From assembly GCA_014706295.1 (NCBI GenBank), contig JACSVZ010000011.1, forward strand, positions 270,663-334,662: a stretch of 64,000 nt of DNA. Direction: 5' to 3'. Position 1 is the first letter of the stretch. The number at the start of each line of letters is the position of its first letter. Below are positions 1-10,653 of the stretch, one piece after another. Position numbers and translations under genes: made by a program. The notes beneath the pieces were generated by a model. That model ran no database searches and was not told the origin of the DNA. It saw nothing but the letters and a program-made list of their open reading frames with translations. The stretch comes from Lycocorax pyrrhopterus obiensis. Lineage: Eukaryota; Chordata; Aves; Passeriformes; Paradisaeidae.

Positions 1-454
1 ATAATTTCCTGAGTTAGCATTGTCCCCCCCCCCCCCCAATATTTACAGCACTCAGTTATTCTGTACAGCTGCAGTAAGTGAAGCAGCTTTGCTTTACTTC
101 TGGTAAGTAGCTCCAGCCTGGCCTCCCTGATGGGTAAAGCTCTTCAACACAAGGCACTGATCATTCATGACTCGCACACAGGAATTATCACTTGGACACA
201 GCATCACTCTTTTCTGTCACGGACTTTACTGAGTCAGTGAATGAAGTGAAAGCATCTGTCACCTTTCCTTGCAAAGCAGCACAGAGAGGTCTGTGTAGGG
301 GCAATTTGGTATTTCTAACAGAGAACAGAAAGATTGATTTTGCTAAAGCATTTTTATTGATAAATGTTGTCTCTTCCAAGTCAGATGGCTTTCCCACACC
401 AAATACATAACATAAATGTGTTTTCAAATTAGTTTATAGAGATAGGGTACTTAC
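1..454 (-). other. SLC7A10: SLC7A10 intron 2, 5' part (runs off the window)
   Basis: Begins on the minus strand with the donor gtaagt at 454-449 and continues past position 1. It contains a run of 14 C on the plus strand at 24-37. The open frames here on both strands resemble nothing known, and no exon 3 is visible. Confidence 0.85.
24..37. repeat. Poly-C run in SLC7A10 intron 2
   Basis: Fourteen consecutive C on the plus strand. Such tracts are prone to sequencing error. Confidence 0.85.
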
Positions 455-659
455 CCGGCTAACCCACCAAAAATCTCTGTGACATAGGAATAATCCCCTC
501 CCGACCTGGGGATAGTGACTCCCAGTTCAGCGTAACATAGCGAGCCGAGGGCAGCCACACCGCCGCCAAGCACCCAAATAATGAGAGCAAGTCCCACCGA
601 GCCGGCGTGCTCCAAAACTCCTTTCGGTGAAATAAAGATCCCAGAACCAATTATATTAC
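455..659 (-). CDS. SLC7A10: SLC7A10 (Asc-1) coding exon 2, partial gene
   Basis: Second coding exon of the Asc-1 amino-acid transporter, a sodium-independent exchanger of small neutral L- and D-amino acids (Gly, Ala, Ser, Cys, D-Ser) that works at the plasma membrane as a disulfide-linked heterodimer with 4F2hc (SLC3A2). Read on the minus strand, a pyrimidine-rich ttctttccag acceptor precedes the exon and gtaagt follows it. The 67 full codons begin [17 protein letters not shown], the unwound TM1 GSG substrate-binding segment of the APC/LAT family. TM2 follows ([13 protein letters not shown]), then LCYAELG and [16 protein letters not shown] leading into TM3. [20 protein letters not shown] and [10 protein letters not shown] match my memory of SLC7A10 better than SLC7A8 (VLEN, WIVTG, VKDIFGG). 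The exon starts in phase 1 and ends with GG of a split glycine codon. Later exons, roughly 80% of the protein, lie outside the window. No frameshift or stop is seen. Confidence 0.95.
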
Positions 660-1412
660 CTGGAAAGAACAATAGGTTAGCAGTGAGGTAAAAGAAAGTA
701 AATATTTTGCTTTTATTTATTCAAAAAAAGGCAAACAAGCCCAAAGCCCCCACTCAACCAAAAAAGACAGCCGTGCCACTCCCACACCCCCCTTTTCAGA
801 TTTTGCATGACTGCACTTTTTCTGATTACAGCCTGGCAAAAGTGTTGCCATTTATCAGCAATCAAGGATGGTAAGTGTGTGCTCAGCTCTGCTGAAGCAC
901 GCTAAGTCTCAGCTGAGGATCTGTGAGTTTTCTGGCATGAACTTGCTCAGCTTGCACAACTGTCTGCTCTCACCTGCCATGCCCAAGTGTATTATTGAAA
1001 GGAGTTAGAACTGACTTTGTAATGAAAATTTTTCATCCACTCCTAAGAGGAATTTGAACAAGTTACGGCCCATTTCCAGGGAGGTTAGGAGGTCAAAAAA
1101 CAAATGAGTAGCATTGTCTATAATGATGGGCCCAAAAGGTGTGCTTGTCCACCAAGGATAGATATAAGATTATGCTTGAAAAACTAATCTCAAAGTCTGA
1201 AATACTAGAAATCCATTAACATTTTGTACTTGCAATACCTGTGCTGCTTAGTCATCAGCCATAAATTTTAAAGTTATAATGTGGTATGATTAAAATATTG
1301 GACAATATGAGACAATTGAGATGATGTGAGTTGAGGCAGTGCTGGGTATAGAAAAGGAGTGCTGAATACCACAGGTGCTCTTTTTTCATGGGGGGCCAGG
1401 GTGTGTTACATG

Positions 1413-2050
1413 ATGGGTGAGCAACTAGCTCACGGGTTGGGCACAAGGAGTTGTAGTGAATGGGGTGACTTCAGGATTGTGACCTGTCACCAGTGGGGTT
1501 CCACAGGGCTCCATCCTCGGCCCTGTGCTCCTCAGTATCTTCATTAATGACTTGGACCCAGGTCTCAAAGGAACACTAAGGAACTTTGCTGATGACACTA
1601 AATTGGGATGAGCTGTTGACTCCTTTGAGGGCAGAGAAGCCCTGCAGAGAGACCTCAACAAATGAGAGAGATGGGCAATCCCCAGGCAAGTGCTGGATTC
1701 TGCACCTGGGATGGGGCACCCCTGGCTGTGTGGATGGACTGGGGAATGAGAGGCTGGAGAGCAGCTGTGGGAAGGGACCTGGGGGTCCTGGTCAATGGCC
1801 AGCTGGATCTGAGTCAGCAGTGCCCTGGCAGCCAGGAGGGACATCCCTGTCCTGGGGGCATCAGGCCCAGCATTGCCAGCCAGGCCAGGGAGGGGATTGT
1901 CCCACTCTGCTCTGGGCTGGGGTGGCCTCACCTCGAGTGCTGGGGGCAGTTTTGGGCACCACAATACAAAAAAGACATGATGCTATTAGAGAGCATCCAA
2001 AGGAGGCCATGAGGATGGGGAAGGGTCTGGAGGAAAAGTCTTAATGAGTC
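1413..2050 (+). mobile_element. CR1 LINE fragment, truncated at both ends
   Basis: Matches the avian CR1 ORF2 and downstream region from memory. In frame it shows the reverse-transcriptase landmarks [17 protein letters not shown] and the catalytic FADDT. A TGA at 1609-1611 and later frameshifts break the frame. The match runs on through the landmarks rendered GSVLG..., 'ctgcacctgggatgggg', 'ctggcagccaggaggg' and 'ggtctggagg', and then stops abruptly at about 2050. The usual ~300-bp CR1 tail with its ATTCTRTG-type microsatellite is absent, which is unusual because CR1 copies are normally cut at the 5' end only. A later deletion is the simplest explanation. Non-functional. Confidence 0.9.
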
Positions 2051-3184
2051 TTTGGTAGTGCCGTGTGCCACAGCTTTAACAGTTGTACTCATGCATATGG
2101 AGAAAGGCCTTAAGTTATAAAAGCCCCTTAAAAATGATCTGCTACCTGCCAGCATACATAGCTGTGTATCTCCATTTTTCACAGATCAAAATACCTGAAA
2201 ACACTACACTTTTGGGAGGAGCTGGTGGTATTTTGGGGAGCATGCTAAAGTTTAGACATAGTGTTTTTTACCAAGATAGATCTGTAGGTTTCCACTGCCT
2301 CTTTGGGATGGAACCATATTCCTTTCTGGCCGCTCCAGTACTGAACAAATGCCCAAAGATAGAATAACTGCTAGAGGGTCCTCTGGCTCCTTTCATGCCA
2401 TCTCCTCCTGCTCATCACCCTTGTTCACTTTAGCTCAGGCCTGCTGCTACTTTTGGCAGCAAAGAGCAGATGCAAATGCCCATCCTTCAGCAGGCTCTCA
2501 GTTTCCACCCCTATCCCTCGGGTCACCTTTCCATTTTGTCAGTACATGAAGAAAGGATACAATCCAAACACAGCATGGCATCCCTCAGACTGGTAATGGA
2601 CAGGAAATCCAATGTTACAGCGTGTCTCTGCAGACCTGTGCTGCGTGGTGCTGGCAGGGTGCTTCCCTGATCTCCACTGTGGCTTTGTGCTGGCGAGGGG
2701 GTGAGCTGATGGCACACCTGGCTTTCTGTACCCACTCAACTGCTGCAGTGTGATGGACAGACCTGCTGTGGGGTGGGAAGGGTGGGGAAGTGGAGAGATA
2801 AGCTTCAGCAGCACCATGGGAAGCAGTGTGATCTGGCCATTTTGTGAGGAACCCAGGGAAGAGAGAGCTAAGTTCTGGTGAGGTGTAACTGCAGAGACAG
2901 TGGCTGCAGTGATCTGGCACAGCAGTGCCATAGTGCAGTCTAAATAAACAGTCGCTGATGTGTTTTTTAAATGCTTGCACTTGGCATTGTCAAAGCTCTG
3001 AATCTCTCTGTGCTTTGTCCTTCTGCCTCCAGGAAGGGGCATGGCTCGTCCCGGGCAGCCTGGGTGATGGGCAGTAAGATGCACTGGCAGTGGGGCTCTT
3101 TCTTAAATCCAAATGGCTGCAGGCAGAAGGTGTCTGCGGCTTAGAATGATGGCCTCCTGTTATGGTAAGACTGCCAAAGCAGTC
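2051..3184. other. Intron 1 sequence, nothing recognised
   Basis: Moderately GC-rich unique sequence between the truncated CR1 and the left arm of the inverted repeat. The open frames, up to 181 codons on the minus strand, have no motif or domain that I recognise and no splice-site support. No CR1 tail can be picked out here that would complete the element to the left. Confidence 0.5.
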
Positions 3185-3321
3185 CTCCTCGTCTGCAACT
3201 CTGTCTGAGCTGGAAACAGCCAGTACTTTCTTTGTCTAAGGAGAATACCTTCTGGGTGCAACTATCTGAAGGAGCAGGACAAGGACCAGACAGCCTTCTG
3301 GATAGTTCTTTCATACAAACA
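3185..3321 (+). repeat. Left arm of a ~135-bp inverted repeat
   Basis: This 137-bp block is nearly identical to the reverse complement of 4146-4278. Shared text includes gtctgcaactctgtctgagc, ggagaataccttctgggtgc and ggaccagacagccttctgga. The visible differences are a few substitutions (for example gatagtt versus gatggtt) and a 4-bp indel near 3231. Similarity ends sharply on both sides. I do not recognise it as a known transposon. The arms carry a shared open reading frame on one strand, but no protein family is recognisable. Confidence 0.9.
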
Positions 3322-4145
3322 ATCATAGGATTTTTTTTGTAAATTAAGTAGCTAATCATATTTTTATTAAATGTAATGAATTTTAAATTCATGAATGAAT
3401 AAAGAATAAGGCAAAATTATCTTCCAAATTCATTACGGATTTCCCATTACTTTGCACTCACAACAGGTGCAAAAGCCGTATCAGTAGGAATGGAAGTGCT
3501 ACACCCCTTCTGACAATAAAATGTTCTTAGGGAAACCTGCCATGAATGTGGTAAATGTGCCCAAAAAAGTACCTTCACTTCACTCAGCATAGGATATGTT
3601 TAAAAATAGATATGGTGGAGATACTGAAATGCTCCAGAAAATGAGCTGTCAGAAACTGCCTGATGAGAAGCAGTTTTCAGGAGGTCTTGGTCAGCAGGAA
3701 CTGGAGGGAATTTGGTGAGCAGCTCTGGGGTGACAAAATGCAATATGCACATTTTCATAGCACGGTATTTTGTCATCTCTTGTTTCTTGGTGTTTGTTGC
3801 CTTTTTTTCTCCTTTTCACAATAATATGGAATAGCTGGTATAACAATACCATGACAACCTCAGCTTTTGTTTAAAAATTATGTTACTACCCCTTATGAGT
3901 CATTTTAGAAAATTACAAAACACAGAAGGCAAGTAAAATATCCTGAAATATATATATCACTTTTGAGATCTTATCCAGTGTCACGATTATTTTTTTTTTG
4001 ACAATGTTGAAAGCAGTTTCCACATCCTAGAAAAATAGGAAACGGAGGAGGGGAATAAAAAAAACAAAAGGAAGAAATGTCTGTGTCTTTTTATTTATCC
4101 AGTCAAGTAACACATCCAGCAGTGCTGCTAGTAAAAGCAGTAGAA
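3322..4145. other. Spacer of the inverted repeat
   Basis: 824 bp of AT-rich sequence between the two arms. No transposase-like frame, terminal repeat or known element is visible in it. If the arms paired this would be the loop. Confidence 0.6.
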
Positions 4146-4278
4146 TGTTTGTATGAAAGAACCATCCAGAAGGCTGTCTGGTCCTTGTCCTGCTCCTTCA
4201 GATAGTTGCACCCAGAAGGTATTCTCCTTAGACAAAGTTCTGGCTGTTTCCAGCTCAGACAGAGTTGCAGACAAGGAG
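4146..4278 (-). repeat. Right arm of the inverted repeat
   Basis: Reverse-complement partner of 3185-3321, 133 bp because a 4-bp stretch is missing. An open frame starts in this arm at 4153 (residues CTQKVFSLDK are also readable on the opposite strand of the left arm) but continues into unrelated sequence after the repeat, so it is not evidence for a gene. Confidence 0.9.
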
Positions 4279-5364
4279 CCCAGCCTGTCCTCTATGAGCC
4301 GCATGCTCAGCCCAAGTGGCCACACTTGCCGGGCCCCGGGTCGGGTGAACCCAAACCAGCTGTTGCAACATGGGTGTGAAGTGGGTCCAGCCTCTCCTAT
4401 CAGCCATGCTCCACCTCTGACTTAGTCGAAGTGGGTCCCAAACATGGTTTTCTGTGAAGAGAATGCCTAACCCCTCATCCTTTCAAATCTCTGGTTGTTT
4501 ATCTAATTGTGTTTAGGATCTTTTGTGACCTGGCCCTGGAATGGGTTTCCCAGACCAGTCACACACACGCATGTAGTTTTGCTCTGAGGTCAGCACCTCA
4601 TGTAGAGCTAAACCATTTGGGAACTGTGGTAATGACGTGAAAATTAGGACATGGGGCTTATTGAAAAATCCAGTATTTTCACTTTACCTCTGGCTTTTGA
4701 ACTACGAGAGTGCATTTGGGGTCAGATATGGGGTTTTGATGTTTTTTAATATAACTATGAGAACTGAAACTCACCTCTTAAATGAAAGCTGAATTCTCAC
4801 CAAAACACTTCAAGAACTGCACTTTGAAGGAAAACAGTATCACTGTGCTTGTGAGAAAATAAAGGAACTTGGTAATACTTGGTGTATTCACTTAGTATGC
4901 AAAATCCTTAGGGCATCTTTTATTTATCTGCAGCACACAGTCCACACAGATTGTAAAAATAATGGATCTTGCAGCCTGTTGAAAGTATCCATCAGTTCTG
5001 TAAGAATGGACTTATTATATGTAGAGACTGTATTTGGTCTTGCTTGGATAAAACTAAGCAATTTCCTGTGTAGTTAGCAAAGAAAAATATAACTCATGCC
5101 TTTTTATTGCATGCACATTTCTTTAAAGATCCGTTGTACATCTGAAATTCAGAATGGGTCAGTTATTTGTCTAAGCAGCCCTTTCCCCTACAAAGTGAAG
5201 TATTAACAACAAAAATTCGGTGCCCCTTTGTTTGGTTTTTTTTGGCCACAGTCAGGTAATTCAATTTGTGACTAGTTGTTCAGTCAAGTATTATAGCAGG
5301 CAACATTGCTAAAAAACTGTGCATGGTTCACGAATATGAATCCTGCCAGACTCCTGCTTTCATC

Positions 5365-5408
5365 GAGTGCCATTTGCTGTCCTCAGGAGATGGCACTCCA
5401 CACTCAAG
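5365..5408. repeat. 9-bp inverted repeat containing a CTCF-like core
   Basis: GAGTGCCAT at 5365-5373 is the exact reverse complement of ATGGCACTC at 5400-5408, with a 26-nt spacer. The right arm overlaps TCAGGAGATGGCACT (5393-5407), which fits about 13 of 15 positions of the CTCF core CCASYAGRKGGCRSY by eye. Binding is not shown. Confidence 0.5.
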
Positions 5409-6768
5409 GTGGGTCACGCAGCACTTAGTGCACGTTGCAAGTAATGAGGTGGGGAGGTGTGATGTTCAAAGGCAGGCAGAGCAAATGCCTGTGTTAACTG
5501 GGTGTCCTGCTTCCTTCAGCATTGTTGCAGAGGTGCATCCCATGTTTATCGAATCAGAATAGGAATTAGTAAGGCAGTAGTCAATCACAGTAGTAAGCAT
5601 CACCAAAGATTATATTCCCAGCTGTATAGTGGGTGTTTATTGCTACAGTTGTGACAGGTGGTCTGTGTCTGGGTATACTGACAATGAAGGACAAGTCTGG
5701 AACCCTTTTCTCGGTGTCAATGTGCGGAAGCTGTAGAAAATAGGATTTTTTTTCTTTTAAATTAAATGTTTGAGACCAACCTGATTTCAGGTACAGCTCT
5801 CTCTTGATATATTGGTTTGTTGTATCCTCAGCAGTAGATAAAGGCAGTTTTCACTGAGAATAGAATCATTAATAATTCTATTAATTAGAATTAAATGATG
5901 ATCAAAAAGTTCTCCCATCCTCTCAGGACTTCCACATCCATGTTGACATTGCTCAGGCCAACAGGATGACAGTCTGTGTCACTGCTTAAAATAGTTCTCT
6001 TATAAACAAATGCTGAAGCTTTGCATCCTGCCTAGGAATTATAAATAAATATATCTTTTTTCAGCAGAAAATATTGTAAAGAATTGAGAATCCTGCTTGG
6101 CAACAACAGCAAAAAAGCTTAATCAAAAGGAATTGTGCTTTGCAAACTGTTTAAATCCAAATTAAATATGAGGTGGATTATGACAATAATGGTGATGATG
6201 TAACTCATCATGGATATTTATTTATAAATGAAGCAGCTTCCAGTGCAGGTAACTGTCAGTTAATTGGCTCCCAGGAGTTAAACACTCCCAACTAAGGAAG
6301 TTAGTGACCGTCACTGCCTGCTTGTGAACTCAGGGCATGACACAGCTACAAAACCAGTCAAGAAGTAAAATATACAGCTCATAATTTTGGTGTGCACTGG
6401 AAATTCTGTGGCAGCACAGACAGTCCTGATGACTCTGTTTATTCACAGTAAATAAACTGGCTGCTCTCTGCCCTGGCTGAGCTCAAGCTCCAGCTCAGCC
6501 ACGTGCTGGCAGTGCTGGGAGAGGTGGCTGCCATGCACCACAGATGTGCTGTGGCTCCCAATGACATGGCTAGGCAAAAGGTGCTGCTCAGGCTTTGCCC
6601 TGCTCTTCTCCAGCTTATTAACACAAGTGTAGCATCTAATGCAAAAGATTATAAGTGTCCCCTCTTCCACGCATTAAAATACAAAGACTAAATGAAATTC
6701 TGAATCAAGAAAACAGGTCAAAAAAATTACTAGGCTGTAGGGACTTAACAGAATTCAAACTAGCAAAA

Positions 6769-6791
6769 AAAATGCACTTCAAGTGCATTTT
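6769..6791. repeat. 23-bp palindrome, 11-bp arms
   Basis: AAAATGCACTT at 6769-6779, a single C, then AAGTGCATTTT at 6781-6791, a perfect inverted repeat. Outer ACTAG/CTAGT words flank it. No known function. It could be a chance AT-rich hairpin. Confidence 0.75.
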
Positions 6792-7619
6792 CTTAACCAC
6801 TAGTCAAACATGAACTTAGGCTATGTGGCAGTTAAGGTATTTAACGCAATCTCCTGGAGTTTTTTGCTTTTAAATAGCATTCAGAAAACCCTTAATGAAG
6901 AACGGATGAAGAATAAAAGGATCTATAAAGCCTGGCATTAAAATAATAGCCATGTAACTTCATATGCAAGTAAAAAAACAGAACTTCTGTATCAGTACAA
7001 AATGAATTATGGCTGCTCTGCTAATATGCTTGCAAAAAAACCCCCCTCAAAAATGGCTATAAAAATAACATTGATAATTTAATGTCTACAGGGATTAGTA
7101 TTTAACAAAACTAAACAATCTTAAAACCTGACTTCAGTTCAAATATTTATGTTAAAATTCCTAGCAAGCAAGAACATGACCGGCCATTATAAACTGCTAT
7201 TCCAGCATTCCAGCTGGATTTTACTGGGTTAAGAATTTATAATCTGATTATACTACACCCAACTTTAAAGATTTTAAAAATCAGGCTGCTTCAAATACCG
7301 ACAAAGTTGTTTTCCTTAACTTCTCATAGATATATAAAGAAGATTATTTGCCTTCTGAGCAGTAATATGCAGGTATAGTCCCTGAGGACTTGAAGAACCA
7401 AAGTTTTCTAACTATGAAGGTGTGCATAGAACAGAAAAATAAGTTAAGAAAAGTAAATATTTCAGGCATAGCTTCACTAATAATACCTGATGCAGCCTTA
7501 CAGGGTGTGCAACAGTCTGTTTCAGTGATAAGGGTTCGATTTTGCTACCGCATGAGGTACCATCAAGATCTGTAAATAATTTAAATTTATATATATTAAA
7601 AATCAATACCTGCTCAGCA

Positions 7620-7635
7620 GGGCACAGCTGTGCCC
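7620..7635. repeat. Perfect 16-bp palindrome around an E-box
   Basis: GGGCACAGCTGTGCCC reads the same on both strands, centred on CAGCTG, an E-box core of the kind bound by bHLH dimers. It begins a locally GC-rich patch (7612-7730) in AT-rich intron. A binding role is only a possibility. Confidence 0.7.
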
Positions 7636-7962
7636 CGCCCAGCTGCACAAAGGGCAGGGAAAAGGCAGACCTGCCCATCTGGTGGAAAACAGGCTGGAAG
7701 TGTCTGTGATTTGGTGAACTTGAAGAGCTGCAGCAAGGATGGAATATCATTCTTATCCTGAATTTTAGGGAATGTTACTGTGGGTGCCAAATTTTTGGGT
7801 TGCTGTTCTCCCCAGTAACCAACCAGTCTGCAGGATGATGGCATATATCCTTCCCCAGAGAGAGAATAACCTCTGCCTTCTCATGTTATTTTAAGAAAAT
7901 ATAAGACTGATTAAATTGCAAAGACCACTGATGAACAGAACTTGCAAGTGGATAAAACTTGT

Positions 7963-8143
7963 ACATGCCAGCTGCATTGTTGTGATTTTGGGAGTGTGTT
8001 AGGCAGCTGTGTTTCAATTAGACGAAAAAATCACAATCTAGAGAAGAGCAATCAAGGCAAATTTGTGCTAACCTCAGTCTTCACAGGACCTTTAATGTAT
8101 CTGGGGCCATTTGAATAGTCCTTTAAAAGCAGTAAGCTGCACA
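7963..8143 (+). repeat. Copy A of a 181-bp direct duplication
   Basis: Identical to 12847-13027 except at two bases (gacg versus gaca, and aatgtat versus aatatat), with no indels. Similarity begins abruptly at acatgccagctg and ends at aagctgcaca in both copies. Inside it, TTGTGATTTT and AAAATCACAA form a 10-bp inverted pair around a loop of about 40 nt. No open frame or transposon ends are recognised. Confidence 0.95.
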
Positions 8144-8831
8144 TTTGGCTCTGGCTTAAGGTATATAAACTGCTTAATGATGATGATTTGTTTGGAATCC
8201 CTTTCCACCAGTTGTGGAAGGCAGCCTTAAGGGAAAGTAGTACTCAAATCCTGCAAGACGCATTTATGGGACTGCAGTGCTTTGCTATTCATCTGAAACC
8301 TGCTGCTTGCCACAGGAGACTGACCATGCTCAGGCTATAAGTAGTCCAACCTCTGCCAAAGTACCCAACAGCTTAAACCCACAAAAATGTGGTGGTTTAA
8401 AATTTCTACCTTTTTGTAAAGTAAGTGATAATTTGTCAATACTTTTCTTCTACAGGAGCAGGTTAACCAAGAGAAACTTCATCAAGAAAGCTTTTAAGCC
8501 TCTGTTTCGGTAACATAGTGGTCACAAAATAATCTGCTGCTTCAACAGCATTCAAAGGAGGTTCCATTGGCATGTGCTGACTACTTGTAGGAAGGGCACA
8601 TCTGTAACGTAAAGACCTCACTACAACAGATACGATGTGGGGATATTCTCATTATAGTACTTGAGTCAAATGCAAATGTTCCATTAACCAAAAACAGCAC
8701 TGGAACCTCTGATCCAGTTCTCTAGCTTGCAAGCATCATGCTCTCTTGAGTATGTATGTGGGCATACACTAGGTATGATAGGTGAATTTACAAATCCTTT
8801 TGTCCAAAATTGCAGGGCCTAACTGAGAAGG
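8144..8831. other. Intron 1 sequence, nothing recognised
   Basis: Unique AT-leaning sequence between duplication copy A and the first LTR. It has one 78-codon open frame without recognisable similarity, and no other feature was seen. Confidence 0.5.
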
Positions 8832-9240
8832 TGTGCCGGTTTGAGACAAATTTGGAAGAAAATATCCTCTGATAGAAGGCAGGTTACAACCACTCCTCCC
8901 CCACCCAGGTTCGGGAAAAAAAAATTTTCCTCAGAGGAAAGTGAAAGAGATAAAAAAACTATTTATTTAACAAACACACAGGAAAAAAATGATAATGCTA
9001 AATAATAAAACCTCTTGCTGTGGAGAGAAACCTGGGAAGATTTCAGAGTCCTTCTGTAGGTGTGGTCTCTCTGCTCCTCCTCTGAGCTGGGTCGGTGTGG
9101 GCAACCTGGTTGTCCCTATCACATCAGCCCCGAAATGCTGGAGACCGAACATTTGGATGATGCATGCAGAGGACAGATCTGCACTACGGCAGATAAATGG
9201 CCAGGAGGTGCTGGGGATCAGGCCTCTTAGGAGCATGTGA
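8832..9240 (-). mobile_element. Solo LTR or LTR fragment (copy 1), minus-strand sense
   Basis: Begins on the plus strand with TGTGCCGGTTTG, the same end as the LTR at 10654. Aligned by eye, the two stay similar for about 270 bp, to about 9105, through aggttacaaccac, ctatttatttaacaaacaca, agagaaacctgggaaga and tccttctgtaggtgtggtct. Beyond that they do not resemble each other. On the minus strand AATAAA (in 8960-8975) would be the poly(A) signal, so the shared part is R/U5-like and the unshared part U3-like. The right boundary is uncertain. I found no matching copy of the 5 bp before the left end, and no internal retroviral genes. Confidence 0.7.
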
Positions 9241-10648
9241 AATAATAAAGAAGATGGCAGATGTCTGCTAGTACACGGTTTTATTCAGTTTTATTTGAGT
9301 AACACTGTTACAGTGTGCTTATTTCAAAGGAGAAGTTAAAGCCTGTATGACAGGATTTTGTTGTTCTAAATTGAAACTCCTTTTATTCTGTTAATCCTTT
9401 CACAGGCTGCAGGCTCTGTCTGCTCTTTTCAGGCACACAGTCCACTGCTTTATTTCCTGCTCCTCTGTTCTGACTCTTGTACTTGGTCTGACTTTTCTAC
9501 TTCCTTAACTTCTGACTTGTTCTCCTCTTCTCTTGCCAGCGTTGGGATATGTGGGCTGCATTTCATTACCATGAAGAGGAAACCTCAGCCGCCCATGCCC
9601 TTCTCTGTACGCTGCAATGATAAGGCAGAAATATCAGGAAAAGCCTTCCCCTAGAGACTAGGTGACATTTTCAGTGGGATATTCTCAAAGTGAGCTCCCA
9701 CGTGCTGCCGCACTCAAAGCAGCCTATGCAAGAGTACAGCTGTGTCCAGGAGGGGATTACAACCAGCTACTTTTGCTGAGCTTCATATTGCACTTTCCTC
9801 TTCTGCCTTATTCCCTGACATCAGGGACCTTGAGCAGGGTTTATTGCAGGACAATGCTGCCAGGTGAGGATGAGGGAAGCCCACAGAGAGCTGCAGAGCA
9901 GATTCTTGGTGGTCCCCACTGCATCCCCACTGGCAGCAGTGCATGGGTCTATGGGGAACAGAGGCTCAAACTTCCCCCTTGACTACGGGACTTCAGCACA
10001 TAAAAGAGCTACTATGACCCTTGAGGCAAAGGAGAGAATGCTTCAACCTTCCTACTAATTTCCAAAGAGAAACTGAATGCCAAACCTACCTTGATGCTGT
10101 GAGAGGGACGTGGAGGAAACCCCTGTGATGTTCCTAAAATGCCTGGATTGCCCTGGTAAGAAAGTGCAGCACTGCACCACTGACTGCTCTCTATAAATAG
10201 TGCAGCTTTATGTTTTATTGGCCCTTGTTATCTGTCCAACATCTGGTTTCTGTGCTCTCTGGATCTCAATATCCTGACTTGGAATTTTACCGGCAAATGG
10301 CAGAAACCTGTCGTTAAATCCCCTGATGCAGAAATGGGCAGTGTGTAAAGCTCTGCCCTGCAAGCGTGCTGGAAGACATGGGGGTCTTCTCTAGGACACT
10401 GTGTGACTGATTACTAACAGACAAATTCTGATTTTAAGGAAAGCAACTGATAGTGAAGATTGGTCCGTCTGTAGCAGCTCAAGGGGCAGATGCCAGCCCA
10501 TTCAGCTGATTTAATGTTTGTCCCTTGGCTGAGAAATCCCACAAGTGATAGCTGCACCTCTGGGAGTGTTCTCACAGGGCCCTCTACACCTGCAATGATT
10601 TTCAGTATTTACCAAGAAGAAAAGCAGTTATAAAATGCTGCTGTAAAG
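9241..10648. other. Intron 1 sequence between the two LTRs
   Basis: About 1.4 kb without gag, pol or env-like frames, so the two LTRs do not flank a provirus. The 106-codon frame at 9662-9982 has no recognisable domain. Confidence 0.6.
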
Positions 10649-10653
10649 CTCAC
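10649..10653. repeat. Target-site duplication, left copy (partner 11285-11289)
   Basis: CTCAC on both sides of the 631-bp LTR. Five-base duplications are made by class III/ERVL-like and some other retroviral integrases. Confidence 0.85.

Larger units (their letters stand above)
4279..7962. other. Intron 1 sequence between repeats
   Basis: Mostly AT-rich unique sequence. Small items of note are a 9-bp inverted pair at 5365-5408 with a CTCF-like core, a GC-rich open stretch at 6449-6691, and palindromes at 6769-6791 and 7620-7635 (each listed separately). No transposon, RNA gene or exon was recognised elsewhere. Confidence 0.5.

Noticed and set aside
1425..1964. 179-codon minus-strand frame
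   Set aside because: It is the antisense of the CR1 fragment, not a gene.
4153..4425. 90-codon frame sharing residues with a frame at 3141-3392
   Set aside because: The shared residues come from the inverted-repeat arms. The frames diverge at the repeat edges and look like nothing known.
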